Positions 33,317-42,282 of a DNA stretch of 64,000 nucleotides are shown here, one piece after another (the stretch's first letter is position 1; each line of letters begins with the position of its first letter). The notes beneath the pieces are model-generated. The model saw nothing but the letters and a program-made list of their open reading frames with translations. It was not told the DNA's origin and searched no databases. Both the position numbers and the translations under genes were made by a program. Where the stretch lies: assembly GCA_036555585.1 (NCBI GenBank), contig DATBLE010000010.1, positions 1 through 64,000 of the forward strand, read 5' to 3'. The DNA is from DATBLE01 sp036555585. Lineage in GTDB: Bacteria > Actinomycetota > Thermoleophilia > Gaiellales > Gaiellaceae.

Positions 33317-34624
33317 CTACACGGGGGCGGTCGTGGCCATTCGCCGCACGACCAGCTCGATGCCGTCGAGAGCCACCACCTCGACGTCCTCGCCCTGGAC
33401 GAGATCGTCGCCGCCGCTCTCGCGCGCATGCCAGAGCTCGCCGTTCACCGACACCAGCCCGTCGCGGCCGACCCGCCCGTGCGCGCCGACGATCGTTTCC
33501 GGCCCGACCGACGCCGGGCGCCGCCGGATGCGGATGACCTTGGCGAGCACGAACGCGAAGAACGCCGAGAAGGCGATCGCGATCGCGAGCGGGACGCCCA
33601 GCGAGACCTGGTAGCCGGCGCCGGCCGGCTCGAACAAGAGCAGGGTGCCGAAGACGAAGCAGGCGGCGCCCGCGACGGTCAGCGCGCCGTGGCTGAACAC
33701 GACGAAGAGCTCGGTGATCCAGAAGGCGAACGCGGCCGCGATCAGGATCAGGCCGGCCCAGTCCACGGGAAGCACGTCGAGCCCGAAGAAGGCGATCGCC
33801 AGACAGAGGATCCCGAACGCGGCGGGGAAGATCAGCCCCGGGTGCCAGAGCTCGACGACGAGCCCGAGCACGCCGAGCGACAGCATCAGCGAGATCAGGT
33901 TCGGATCGATCAGGCGGTCGAGCAGCCGGCGCCAGAAGCCCATCTTCACCGTCGTCACCTCCGCATCGGCGGTGTGCATGACGATGCCCTTCGGGACCGT
34001 CTTCGTGCCGTCGATCTCGTTCAGCAGGGCGGGCAGCGTTGGGGCGATCGTGTCGATCACGTTCTTCCGCAGCGCCTGGCGGGCGGTCAGGTTCGACGCT
34101 TTCCGTACGGCCTGGCTCGCCCAGACGCCGTTGCGGCCGTGCGAGGCGGCGAGGGCGACGAGGGAGGCGGCCGCGTCGTTGACCACTTTGCGGCGGAGGT
34201 CGCTCTGGATGTTCGTGCCGCCGAGGTTGATCGGGGTGGACGAGCCGATGTTGGTCTGCGGCGCCATCGCCAGGATGTCGGCTGCCTGGCCGATCCAGAC
34301 GCCGGCGGACGCCGCCCGCGACCCGTTCGGCGACACGTACACGATCACGGGCACCTTCGAGGCGAGCTCGGCCTTGACGATCTTCCGCATCGACTCCGAA
34401 AGGCCGCCGGGCGTGTCCATGACGATCGCGACCGCGTCGTAGCCGCCGCTGTTCGCACGCTCGATCTCGTCCGTCAGGTAGCCCTCGGTGACGGGGTTCA
34501 CGTCGTTCTCGAACTCGACCGCGAGCACGCGTGGCTGAGCCGCCTGGGCGGCGCCGGCGTGGAGCAGGACCGCTGCGACGACGGCGGATGCGGAGAGAGC
34601 TGCCCGCAGGAAAGCCGCTGTCAC
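33317..34624 (-). CDS. NfeD-family membrane-bound serine protease (1510-N-like)
   Basis: A 435-residue protein with a signal peptide (1-29), a ClpP-like protease domain (30 to about 215), several transmembrane helices (about 240-375) and a C-terminal OB-fold (VGAHGRVGRDGLVSVNGELWHARESGG). The nucleophile is S106 in RAASAGVW. A Lys in RRKVVNDAAA (K146) fits the Ser-Lys dyad. It is the likely partner protease for the slipin encoded next to it, in membrane quality control. ATG at 34624 faces the divergent amidase gene. Confidence 0.9.
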   Translation of the reverse strand: MTAAFLRAALSASAVVAAVLLHAGAAQAAQPRVLAVEFENDVNPVTEGYLTDEIERANSGGYDAVAIVMDTPGGLSESMRKIVKAELASKVPVIVYVSPNGSRAASAGVWIGQAADILAMAPQTNIGSSTPINLGGTNIQSDLRRKVVNDAAASLVALAASHGRNGVWASQAVRKASNLTARQALRKNVIDTIAPTLPALLNEIDGTKTVPKGIVMHTADAEVTTVKMGFWRRLLDRLIDPNLISLMLSLGVLGLVVELWHPGLIFPAAFGILCLAIAFFGLDVLPVDWAGLILIAAAFAFWITELFVVFSHGALTVAGAACFVFGTLLLFEPAGAGYQVSLGVPLAIAIAFSAFFAFVLAKVIRIRRRPASVGPETIVGAHGRVGRDGLVSVNGELWHARESGGDDLVQGEDVEVVALDGIELVVRRMATTAPV

Positions 34625-34691
34625 AGCCGTAAGGATTCTATCAACGCCCCTCGTGCGCTCCTATACGCGCGTGCACACTGGGCGGATCCGG

Positions 34692-36596
34692 ATGAAGGCG
34701 CTTCTGCTCGCAGTCATGGTCGCGCTCCTCGCCCCGGCCGTCGGGCGGGCGGCGAGCGGGGCCACGATCGTCGCCAGGGACCTGCCGGTCGGCGGTGCCA
34801 GGACGACCGCGGGCGCGTCGGCTCCCTCCGTGTTCGACCTGGTCGGGTTCCACTGGCAGGGCACCGGCCGCGTCCTCTTCCGCTCGCATTCCGTCACGGG
34901 TCGCTGGAGCTCCTGGCGGCCGGTGGCGCCCGAGGCCGAGGACCTGCCCGATCCGGGCAGCGGCGAGGCGGTGCTCCGGCGCGCCTGGCGGCTCGGCAGC
35001 CCGTACTGGGTCGGCGCGTCGGACCGCGTCGCCTACCGTACGGTCGGCCAGGTACGCAGGCTGCGCGCCTGGTACGTCTGGAGCCCGGTCGAGGCCGTCC
35101 CGATCCGGACGACGGCGATGGCGGGCTCGCCGCGGATCGTCCTGAGGCGGGCGTGGGGGGCCGACGAGGAGATCACCCGCGGCGCACCGAGATATGCGCG
35201 GGCCGTGTCGTTCGCCGTCGTCCACCACACGGCGGGGACGAACGCCTACACGCCTGCCCAGTCCGCCGCCATCGTCAGGGGGATCGAGCTGTACCACGTG
35301 CGCGGGAACGGCTGGAACGACATCGGCTACAACTTCCTCGTCGACAAGTACGGCCAGGTCTTCGAAGGCCGGGCCGGGGGGATCGACCGCAACGTGATCG
35401 GCGCCCAGGCGCAGGGGTTCAACACCGGCTCCACCGGCATCGCCCTGATCGGCAACTACTCGACGGCGAGGATCTCCGCGGCGGCGGCGAGCGCGCTCGT
35501 GCGGCTGCTGGCGTGGCGCCTCGACGTCGCTCACGTCGATCCGCTCGGCACGCTCACCTGGCGCTCCGGCGGCAATCCCGAGTACGCGCGCGGCCGGGCC
35601 GTGAAGCTGCGCGCGATCTCGGGCCACCGCGACACCGGCCCCACCAGCTGTCCCGGCAACGCCCTGTACGCACGGCTCCCGGCGATCGCCCGCGCGGTCG
35701 CGGCCACCGGCCTGCCCAAGCTGTACGCGCCGGTCGTGGCGGGCGGGCTCGGGGGAAGCGTGCGGTTCGCCGCTCGCCTGTCGGCACCCGGGCCGTGGAC
35801 GGTCACCGTGCGGGATGCATCCGGCGCGGTCGTCGCCCGCGGGCGGGGCAGCGGGACCACTGTCTCGTGGACCTGGGACGCCACCGCCGTCACGACCGGC
35901 TCGTACCGGTGGACGATCGAGGCCGGAGCGCAGACGCGGCCCGCGACCGGGACGATCGGGCGAGCGCCGCTGCCGCCGCCTCCCGTGCCCGCCGCCATTC
36001 TCGCCGGCCTGACCGCGACCCCGTCTGTGCTCTCGCCCGACGGCGACGGGATCGACGACACGCTGGCGATCTCGTACACCCTCGCCGCCCGGGCAGCCGT
36101 GACGACGACCGTGAAGGATGCAACCGGAGCCGTGATCGCCACCCTGTTCGCAGCTCAGGTGCAGGGGGCGCGGACGCAGTCCTTCGTCTACGGCGCGGAC
36201 GGGCTCTCGCCGGGGATCTACACGCTGTCGGTGTCGGCGACCGCCGAGGACGGCCGCGCGGTCACGCTGGCGGCGCCGTTCGCGGTCGACCTGACCGTGT
36301 CAGGGCTCGCCCTGTCCACGGCGAGCCTCACCCCGAACGCGGACGGCACCGACGACACGCTCGGCATCTCGTTCACCCTGGCGACCGGCGCCAACGTCCT
36401 CGTCCAGATCGAGCAGTCGGGGACGTTCGTCGCCTCGGTCTTCAGCGGCCCGCTCCCGGCCGGGCCCGCGCAGGTCTCCTGGGACGGCACGACCCCGACC
36501 GGGCCCGCGCCGGCGGGAACGTACGACGCGGTCGTGCTGGTCGACGGCCCGTTCGGCAGGACGCGGCATGTCGCGTCCTTTGCCCTGACGCGCTAG
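34692..36596 (+). CDS. Exported N-acetylmuramoyl-L-alanine amidase with FlgD-like repeats
   Basis: A 634-residue secreted protein. The signal peptide is MKALLLAVMVALLAPAVGRA. An amidase_2/PGRP domain (about 135-330) has the zinc ligands in AVVHHTAGTN and ISGHRDTGPTSCPGN. Then come two or three Ig-like beta domains; two of them carry the FlgD-like openings PSVLSPDGDGIDDTLAISY and ASLTPNADGTDDTLGISF. It would cut the bond between MurNAc and the stem peptide in the wall, with the repeats serving as binding or spacing modules. ATG at 34692 is chosen for the signal peptide. Confidence 0.88.
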   Translation: MKALLLAVMVALLAPAVGRAASGATIVARDLPVGGARTTAGASAPSVFDLVGFHWQGTGRVLFRSHSVTGRWSSWRPVAPEAEDLPDPGSGEAVLRRAWRLGSPYWVGASDRVAYRTVGQVRRLRAWYVWSPVEAVPIRTTAMAGSPRIVLRRAWGADEEITRGAPRYARAVSFAVVHHTAGTNAYTPAQSAAIVRGIELYHVRGNGWNDIGYNFLVDKYGQVFEGRAGGIDRNVIGAQAQGFNTGSTGIALIGNYSTARISAAAASALVRLLAWRLDVAHVDPLGTLTWRSGGNPEYARGRAVKLRAISGHRDTGPTSCPGNALYARLPAIARAVAATGLPKLYAPVVAGGLGGSVRFAARLSAPGPWTVTVRDASGAVVARGRGSGTTVSWTWDATAVTTGSYRWTIEAGAQTRPATGTIGRAPLPPPPVPAAILAGLTATPSVLSPDGDGIDDTLAISYTLAARAAVTTTVKDATGAVIATLFAAQVQGARTQSFVYGADGLSPGIYTLSVSATAEDGRAVTLAAPFAVDLTVSGLALSTASLTPNADGTDDTLGISFTLATGANVLVQIEQSGTFVASVFSGPLPAGPAQVSWDGTTPTGPAPAGTYDAVVLVDGPFGRTRHVASFALTR

Positions 36597-36632
36597 CCGG
36601 GACCGCTCGAGCGCCGCCAATACACTCCCGGG

Positions 36633-37235
36633 ATGCAACCCCTGCGCCGGCGCCGTCGTCAGACTGTCGAGCTGCGGCCGGTGCGGCCGCTCGCGTACGA
36701 GAAGCTGAGCGACCCGATCTTGGTGACCAGGGCGAAGGACGGCGATCACGCGGCGCTGACGGCGCTGTGCGAGCGCCATGCGCCCCGGGTCGAGCGCCTC
36801 GCCCGCCATCTCCTGACCGATCCGGAGGACGCACGGGACGCCGCTCAGGAGTCGCTGGCGAAGCTCTGCGTCCGTCTCCGCCAGTTTCGCGGTGAGTCGC
36901 AGTTCGGCACCTGGCTGCATCGCCTGGTCGCGAACACCTGCAGCGACGTGGCGGCCCGGCAGCGGTCTCGCCGGTGCGAGCCACTCGTCGAGGATGTGCG
37001 GGTCGGCGGCGACGACGCGGATCCGGCGCGCGCGCTCGTGCTCTCCGAGCTGCGCTCGGAGCTGGCCGGCCAGCTGGCGTCGATCTCGGCCGAGCAGGCC
37101 CGTGTGGTCGTGCTCAAGGATGCGCTGGACTGGTCGTTCGAGGAGATCTCCCTGCGCTCGGGCATGCCGGTGGGGACGGCCAAGTGCTACGCGCATCGCG
37201 GCCGGAGCGTGTTGCGCGAGCGGCTGGCGCGATGA
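36633..37235 (+). CDS. ECF-like RNA polymerase sigma factor
   Basis: A 200-residue sigma-70-family factor. Region 2 spans about 45-110 (ERHAPRVERLARHLL, DARDAAQESLAKL, FGTWLHRLVANTCSD). Region 4 spans about 140-195 (QARVVVLKDALDWSFEEIS, then GMPVGTAKCYAHRGRSVLRE). No anti-sigma gene is beside it. Its stop overlaps the fabZ ATG by four bases (ATGA), so it is the first gene of the fatty-acid cluster and may control it. ATG start at 36633. Confidence 0.88.
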   Translation: MQPLRRRRRQTVELRPVRPLAYEKLSDPILVTRAKDGDHAALTALCERHAPRVERLARHLLTDPEDARDAAQESLAKLCVRLRQFRGESQFGTWLHRLVANTCSDVAARQRSRRCEPLVEDVRVGGDDADPARALVLSELRSELAGQLASISAEQARVVVLKDALDWSFEEISLRSGMPVGTAKCYAHRGRSVLRERLAR

Positions 37236-37678
37236 CGCCGGCGGCGCCCTTCGGCCGCGAGACGATCGAGCAGATCATCCCGCACCGCGACCCGTTTCTC
37301 TTCCTCGACGAGGTGCTCGAGCTCGAGCCGGGCGTCCGGGTCGTGGCCCGCAAGCAGGTGCGTGGCGACGAGTGGTTCTTCGCCGGCCACTTCCCGGGCC
37401 GGCCGATCATGCCCGGCGTGATCATGGTGGAGGCGCTGGCGCAGGCCGGCGCGATCGCGGCGCTGTCGGTCGAGCAGAACCGCGGCAAGCTCGCGCTCTT
37501 CGCCGGCATCGACGACCTCCGCTTCAAGCGCATCGTCGAGCCGGGCGACGAGCTGACCCTCATGTGCGAGATCGAGGCCGCCCGCGGGCCCGTCGGACGC
37601 GGGAAGGCGACCGCGAAGGTCGGGAGCGAGCTGGCGGTTCGCGGCACGCTCACGTTCGCGACGGCGGAGCAGCCGTGA
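37232..37678 (+). CDS. fabZ: 3-hydroxyacyl-ACP dehydratase FabZ
   Basis: A 148-residue hot-dog-fold enzyme that removes water from 3-hydroxyacyl-ACP in fatty-acid elongation. The catalytic pair is intact: H53 in AGHFPGRPIMPGV and E67 in MVEALAQAG. The early IIPHRDPFLFLDEV motif is typical of FabZ rather than FabA. It is coupled to the sigma-factor gene upstream and to fabH downstream (GTGA overlap). Confidence 0.94.
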   Translation: MTPAAPFGRETIEQIIPHRDPFLFLDEVLELEPGVRVVARKQVRGDEWFFAGHFPGRPIMPGVIMVEALAQAGAIAALSVEQNRGKLALFAGIDDLRFKRIVEPGDELTLMCEIEAARGPVGRGKATAKVGSELAVRGTLTFATAEQP

Positions 37679-38682
37679 TCGGCGCGGCGAACGGGACGCC
37701 GATCTCGATCACCGGGCTCGGCACGCACGTGCCGGAGCGCGTGGTCACGAACGACGACCTCTCCCGGCTCGTGGACACCTCGGACGAGTGGATCGTCACG
37801 CGCACGGGGATCAGGGAGCGCCGCTTCGCGGCCGAGGACGAGGCGCTGTCCGACATAGCGCTGCCCGCCGCGCGGGCGGCGCTAGAGGCTGCGGGAGTCC
37901 GCCCGCAAGAGGTTGACCTCCTGATCGTGGCGACGGTCACCCCTGACATGCCCTTCCCCTCGACCGCGGCGATCCTGGCTGACCGTCTAGGCAGCAGCGA
38001 AGCTGCTGCCTACGATCTCGCGGCCGGCTGCACCGGGTTCGTCTATGCGATCGCGCAGGCGTTCGGCATGGTCGAGAGCGGGCTGAGCCGGAAGGCGCTG
38101 GTCGTCGGCGCCGACGTGCTCTCGAAGCTGATGAACTTCGGCGACCGCTCCACCTGCGTCCTCTTCGGCGACGGCGCGGGCGCGGTGGTCGTCGAGCCGG
38201 TCGCCCACGAGGGGTTCCTCGCGTTCGAGCTGGGCGCCGACGGCGGCGGCGGCAAGGACCTCAACCTCCCTGCCGGGGGCTCGCGCATGCCCTCCTCGGC
38301 CGAGACCGTCGCCACCGGCGCTCACTATGTGCACATGAACGGGCGTGAGGTCTTCAAGTTCGCGACGCGCGTCCTCGTCAGCTCGGCGCGGGCCGTCCTG
38401 ACGAAGTGCGATTTGTCGCTGGACGACATCGACGTCTATGTTCCCCATCAGGCCAACGTGCGGATCATCGATCATGCGGTGGCCAAGCTGGGAATCCCGA
38501 AGGAGAAAGCGATCGTGAACGTCGACCGATACGGAAACACATCCTCTGCCTCGATCCCGCTCGCGCTCGCCGAGGCAGTCTCGACCGGCCGGCTCGAGCC
38601 GGGCGACACCGTTCTGATGACCGGCATGGGCGCAGGGTTGACCTGGGGCTCGGCAGTGATGCGCTGGACGGCGCCGGTATGA
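37675..38682 (+). CDS. fabH: 3-oxoacyl-ACP synthase III FabH
   Basis: A 335-residue thiolase-fold enzyme that condenses an acyl-CoA primer with malonyl-ACP to start a chain. The triad is intact: C119 in DLAAGCTGF, H258 in VPHQAN and N288 in RYGNTSSAS. The N-terminal SDEWIVTRTGIRERR is typical. GTG at 37675 overlaps the fabZ stop, and the stop overlaps the fabD ATG. Confidence 0.96.
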   Translation: MIGAANGTPISITGLGTHVPERVVTNDDLSRLVDTSDEWIVTRTGIRERRFAAEDEALSDIALPAARAALEAAGVRPQEVDLLIVATVTPDMPFPSTAAILADRLGSSEAAAYDLAAGCTGFVYAIAQAFGMVESGLSRKALVVGADVLSKLMNFGDRSTCVLFGDGAGAVVVEPVAHEGFLAFELGADGGGGKDLNLPAGGSRMPSSAETVATGAHYVHMNGREVFKFATRVLVSSARAVLTKCDLSLDDIDVYVPHQANVRIIDHAVAKLGIPKEKAIVNVDRYGNTSSASIPLALAEAVSTGRLEPGDTVLMTGMGAGLTWGSAVMRWTAPV

Positions 38683-39605
38683 ACAACGTCGCATTCTGCT
38701 TTCCGGGGCAAGGCTCGCTCGCGCAGGGCATGGGCCGCGACGTGGCGAGCGCGGTGCCCGAGGCGTTGGAGGTGTACGAGCGCGGCAGCGAGGCGTGCGG
38801 GCTCGACCTGAAGCGGCTCTGCTTCGAGACGCCGCTCGAGGGCATGGTCGAGACCGAGGTGCAGCAGCCCGCCCTGGTCGCGACCAGCCTGGCGATGCTC
38901 GCCGCGCTGCGCGCGCGCGGCATCAAGCCCGACTACGTGATCGGCCACTCGGTCGGCGAGTTCGCGGCGATCGCCGCCGCCCAGTCGGTCGGCGTGGAGG
39001 AGACGATCGCGCTCGTCCGCGAGCGCGGGCTGGCGATGGCGGAGGCCGCGAAGGAGCGCCCGGGCTCGATGGCCGCGATCCTCGGCCTCGACGACGAGGT
39101 GGTCGAACGGCTCTGCCGCAAGATCTTCGGGGTCTGGCCGGCGAACTACAACTGCCCGGGCCAGATCGTGGTCTCGGGCGAGAACGAGGCGGTGGACGAG
39201 CTCTGCGCGAAGGCCGAGGAGGAGGGCGCGCGCCGCACGGTCAAGCTGAAGGTCTCGGGCGCGTTCCACTCGCCCCTCGTCGCCCGCGCGGCCGAGCGTC
39301 TGCGGCCGGCGGTCGAGTCGGTCAAGTTCGGCGACCCGCAGGCGGCGTTCATGTCGACGGTCACGGCGCGCTTCGAGGAGGCTCAAAGGATGGGCTCGCT
39401 GCTGGTCGACCAGCTGACCGCGCCGGTGCGCTACACGCAGGCGGCCTCGGAGCTCGTCCGCGACGGGGTGAAGACGTTCGTCGAGGTCGGGCCGGGCAGC
39501 GTCCTCTCCGGGCTGATGAAGCGGATCGACCGCAGCGTGAAGGCGATTTCCGTGAACGACCTCGCCTCGCTGGAGAAGCTCAAAGAGCTCCTGCATACAG
39601 CGTGA
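38679..39605 (+). CDS. fabD: Malonyl-CoA:ACP transacylase FabD
   Basis: A 308-residue acyltransferase that moves malonyl from CoA to ACP. The nucleophile is S91 in GHSVGEF and the base H197 in GAFHSPL. The N-terminal CFPGQGSLAQGMG is the family signature. Start and stop both overlap neighbours by four bases, so it is translated together with fabH and fabG. Confidence 0.96.
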   Translation: MNNVAFCFPGQGSLAQGMGRDVASAVPEALEVYERGSEACGLDLKRLCFETPLEGMVETEVQQPALVATSLAMLAALRARGIKPDYVIGHSVGEFAAIAAAQSVGVEETIALVRERGLAMAEAAKERPGSMAAILGLDDEVVERLCRKIFGVWPANYNCPGQIVVSGENEAVDELCAKAEEEGARRTVKLKVSGAFHSPLVARAAERLRPAVESVKFGDPQAAFMSTVTARFEEAQRMGSLLVDQLTAPVRYTQAASELVRDGVKTFVEVGPGSVLSGLMKRIDRSVKAISVNDLASLEKLKELLHTA

Positions 39606-40330
39606 CGGACTTCTGTTCGTTGCAGGGAAAGGCGGCGCTCGTCACCGGGGCCTCGCGCGGGATCGGGCGGGCGATCGCGACCGAGCTGGCCCGTGCGGGG
39701 GCCTCCGTCGTGGTCGGCTATCGCAGCGGCGCGGACGAGGCGGAGGCGCTGGCGGCGGAGATCGGCGGGCGCGCCCTGCAGGCCGACGTCGCCGACCCCG
39801 AGCAGGCCGCCCGGCTCGTCGAGGAGGCCGGCGACCTGGACATCCTCGTCAACAACGCCGGCCTGACCCGCGACGGCCTGATCCTGCGCATGTCGGACGA
39901 GGACTGGCGGACGGTGGTGGACACGAACCTCGGCGGCGTGTTCCACACCTGCCGGGCGGCGGCACGCGGGATGATGAAGAAGCGCGGCGGGTCGATCGTC
40001 AACCTGACCAGCGTGGTCGGCCTCCACGGCAACCCCGGGCAGACGAACTACGCGGCCTCCAAGGCCGGGATCGTCGGGTTCACCAAGTCGCTGGCGCGGG
40101 AGCTGGCGTCGCGCGGGGTCCGCGCCAACGCCATCGCGCCCGGCTACATCCGCACCGCGCTCACGGACGTGCTGCCCGAGGAGGTGCAGCAGGCGATCCT
40201 GGCGAACACGCCGCTCGCCCGGCTGGGCACACCGGAGGACGTCGCCGGGGCGGTACGCTTCCTGTGCTCGGACGAAGCGTCGTTCGTGACCGGCGAGGTG
40301 CTCCTCGTCGACGGCGGACTTGGGATGTAG
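39602..40330 (+). CDS. fabG: 3-oxoacyl-ACP reductase FabG
   Basis: A 242-residue short-chain dehydrogenase that reduces 3-oxoacyl-ACP with NADPH. The cofactor loop is TGASRGIG (15-22), with NNAG at 84-87. The catalytic Ser137, Tyr150 and Lys154 are in place (NYAASK). GTG at 39602 overlaps the fabD stop. acpP usually follows fabG in such clusters, but here only 96 bases separate it from fabF and no acpP is present. Confidence 0.95.
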   Translation: MTDFCSLQGKAALVTGASRGIGRAIATELARAGASVVVGYRSGADEAEALAAEIGGRALQADVADPEQAARLVEEAGDLDILVNNAGLTRDGLILRMSDEDWRTVVDTNLGGVFHTCRAAARGMMKKRGGSIVNLTSVVGLHGNPGQTNYAASKAGIVGFTKSLARELASRGVRANAIAPGYIRTALTDVLPEEVQQAILANTPLARLGTPEDVAGAVRFLCSDEASFVTGEVLLVDGGLGM

Positions 40331-40426
40331 CCATCCCGCTTCGCGGGCTGGCTAGAAGGAGCGAAGAGGGCGAATGGGCGTAGCAGATTCTTCTAGCCAT
40401 TCCTCGGCCAGCGGGAGAGGAATGGC
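40331..40426 (+). promoter_or_regulatory. fabF leader with mutually exclusive hairpins covering the ribosome site
   Basis: Three inverted repeats fill the 96-base gap. H1: CCCGC (40335-40339) with GCGGG (40343-40347). H2: TGGCTAGAAG (40349-40358) with CTTCTAGCCA (40390-40399). H3: GCCATTCCTC (40396-40405) with GAGGAATGGC (40417-40426), which contains the only purine-rich ribosome-site candidate and ends at the base before the fabF ATG. H2 and H3 share GCCA at 40396-40399, so they cannot both form. The layout is that of a translational on/off switch: H3 hides the start signal and H2 frees it. Function is inferred from base pairing alone. Confidence 0.55.
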
Positions 40427-41683
40427 ATGAGCTTGACCAACGGTAGACGGCGAGTGGTCATCACGGGGATGGGCGCGGTGACGCCGCTCGGCAACGACGT
40501 GCCGACGACCTGGCAGAACCTCTGCGCCGGCATGTCCGGCGCCGGCCCGATCACCCAGTTCGACACCGAGGGCTACTTCGCGAAGTTCGCCTGCGAGCTG
40601 AAGGAGTTCGAGCCGACGGACTGGATCGACTACAAGACGTCGCGGCGCATGGACCGCTTCGCGCAGATGGTCGTCGCGGCCGCGCGGATGGCCGAGAGCG
40701 ACGCCAGTCTCGACGTGGCCGGGGACTCCGACCGGATCGGCGCGTCGGTCGCCACCGGCATCGGCGGGCTCCAGTCGTTCCAGGACTGCCACACGCAGCT
40801 GCGCGAGCGGGGGCCCGACCGGGTCAACCCCTTCTCGATCCCGGCGATCATCCCCAACCTCGGCGCGGGCTGGCTCTCGATCGAGCTCGGCACGCGCGGG
40901 CCGCTCAGCGCCCCCTGCACCGCGTGCGCCGCCTCGAACATGGCGATCGGCGAGGGGATGGACGCGATCCGGCTCGGCCGCGCCGACGTGATGCTGTGCG
41001 GCGGGACCGAGGCGCCCGTCACCCAGGTCGGCATTGCCGGCTTCGGCGCGATGCGCGCGCTGTCACGTCGCAACGACGACCCCGAGCACGCAAGTCGCCC
41101 GTTCGACATCGAGCGCGACGGCTTCGTCATGGGCGAGGCGGGAGCAGTGCTCGTCCTCGAGGAGCTCGAGCGGGCGAAGGGTCGCGGCGCGAAGATCTAC
41201 GCCGAGCTGGCCGGGTACGGCGTGTCCTCCGACGCGCAGCACATCACCGAGCCCGACCCGACCGGCGTCCACCCGGCGCGGGCGATGCAGATGGCGCTGG
41301 CCGACGCCGGCATGGATCCGGCCGAGATCGACTACATCAACGCCCACGGGACGTCGACGCCGCTCGGCGACGCCAGCGAGACGCGCGTGATCAAGCTGGC
41401 GCTCGGCGAGGAGAACGCGCGCAAGACGCCGATCTCGTCGACGAAGGGCTCGACCGGACACTGCCTCGGCGCGGCCGGTGCGGTCGAGGCGATCTTCACG
41501 ACGCTCGCGATCTCCGAGGGGATGCTCCCGCCGACGATCAACTACGAATACCCCGACCCGGAGTGCGACCTCGACTACATCCCGAACGAGGCGCGCCCTG
41601 CCGAGGTGACCGCGGCGATGTCGAACTCGTTCGGCTTCGGCGGCCACAACGCCTCGATCGTGCTGAAGCGGTACCGCGACTAG
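40427..41683 (+). CDS. fabF: 3-oxoacyl-ACP synthase II FabF
   Basis: A 418-residue condensing enzyme that elongates acyl-ACP with malonyl-ACP. The catalytic Cys167 is in PCTACAASN, and the histidines are in NAHGTSTPLGD (about 308) and GHCLGAAGAVE (about 344). The C-terminal SFGFGGHNASIV is typical. It is the only gene of the fab set not overlapping its neighbour. Its start is preceded by the hairpin leader. Confidence 0.96.
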   Translation: MSLTNGRRRVVITGMGAVTPLGNDVPTTWQNLCAGMSGAGPITQFDTEGYFAKFACELKEFEPTDWIDYKTSRRMDRFAQMVVAAARMAESDASLDVAGDSDRIGASVATGIGGLQSFQDCHTQLRERGPDRVNPFSIPAIIPNLGAGWLSIELGTRGPLSAPCTACAASNMAIGEGMDAIRLGRADVMLCGGTEAPVTQVGIAGFGAMRALSRRNDDPEHASRPFDIERDGFVMGEAGAVLVLEELERAKGRGAKIYAELAGYGVSSDAQHITEPDPTGVHPARAMQMALADAGMDPAEIDYINAHGTSTPLGDASETRVIKLALGEENARKTPISSTKGSTGHCLGAAGAVEAIFTTLAISEGMLPPTINYEYPDPECDLDYIPNEARPAEVTAAMSNSFGFGGHNASIVLKRYRD

Positions 41684-42282
41684 ATCCGCGCGAGAAAGCG
41701 CAGGAGCTTCGGCCAGGAGTCCTCGCGGGCTGCCTCGTCGGCCTGCGGCGTCCCGCCGAGCTCGAGCAGACCGTATCTCGGCGACTGCACGGTGGTCGTG
41801 AGCTCCGGCTGATTCGGGAGCACGATGCCGACGTGGTGGCCGGCACGCGGGTAGATCAGCTCGACATCGCGTGGGTCGCGGCCGCGTCGCGCGAACCGGA
41901 TGTTCCCGACGTACACGTCGGACGTCCAGAGCTCGTCGTCACCGGCCCCGACGGCGAACACCGGGCCGGCGATCCTCCCGAGGGGAATGTCGCCGAGCAC
42001 GGGCCTGCCTCGGTACGTCCAGGCGGGCTGGCTGAGGTCGGGAAGCCCCGGGCCCGCAGTCGAGGAGGGACGTAGCCGACGGCGCCGTGGACGAGGTCAC
42101 GGTAGGTGGCCGCGAGGACGAGGGCGAGCTCGCCGCCGCATGAGATCTCGAAGGTGACGACGCGCTGCCGATCGATCTCCGCTCGAGGGCGTGACGCTGA
42201 GGCTCAGGCGCTCGGTTCCGCTGCCGCAACCGGCCAGCACCGACACTCCGACCGCGACGGCGGCGATCGACCTTCGCACCAC
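41680..42282 (-). pseudogene. Remnant of a BAAT/acyl-CoA-thioesterase-like alpha/beta hydrolase lipoprotein
   Basis: Three pieces in different frames on the minus strand. From ATG at 42282 there is a lipoprotein signal (VRRSIAAVAVGVSVLAGCGSG, split here at the start Met). After a frame change come VTFEISCGGELALVLAATY and RDLVHGAVGYVP, the nucleophile-elbow region. After another, GLPDLSQPAWTYRGRPV leads into an open C-terminal part ending RFLARI at 41680, with the BAAT_C pattern (GPVFAVGAGDDELWTSD, YPRAGHHVG, GGTPQADEAAREDSWPKLL). About 100 or more residues between signal and elbow are missing. It is a deleted, twice-frameshifted gene overlapping the fabF end by four bases. Confidence 0.75.

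Noticed and set aside
32213..36895. A 1560-codon plus-strand ORF
   Set aside because: It runs antisense to the slipin and NfeD genes and out of frame through the amidase; composition is typical of a shadow frame.
36650..38682. A 596-codon frame joining the sigma-factor region with FabH as a fusion protein
   Set aside because: Only the FabH part from GTG 37675 has real protein features; the upstream part is a shadow of the sigma factor and fabZ.
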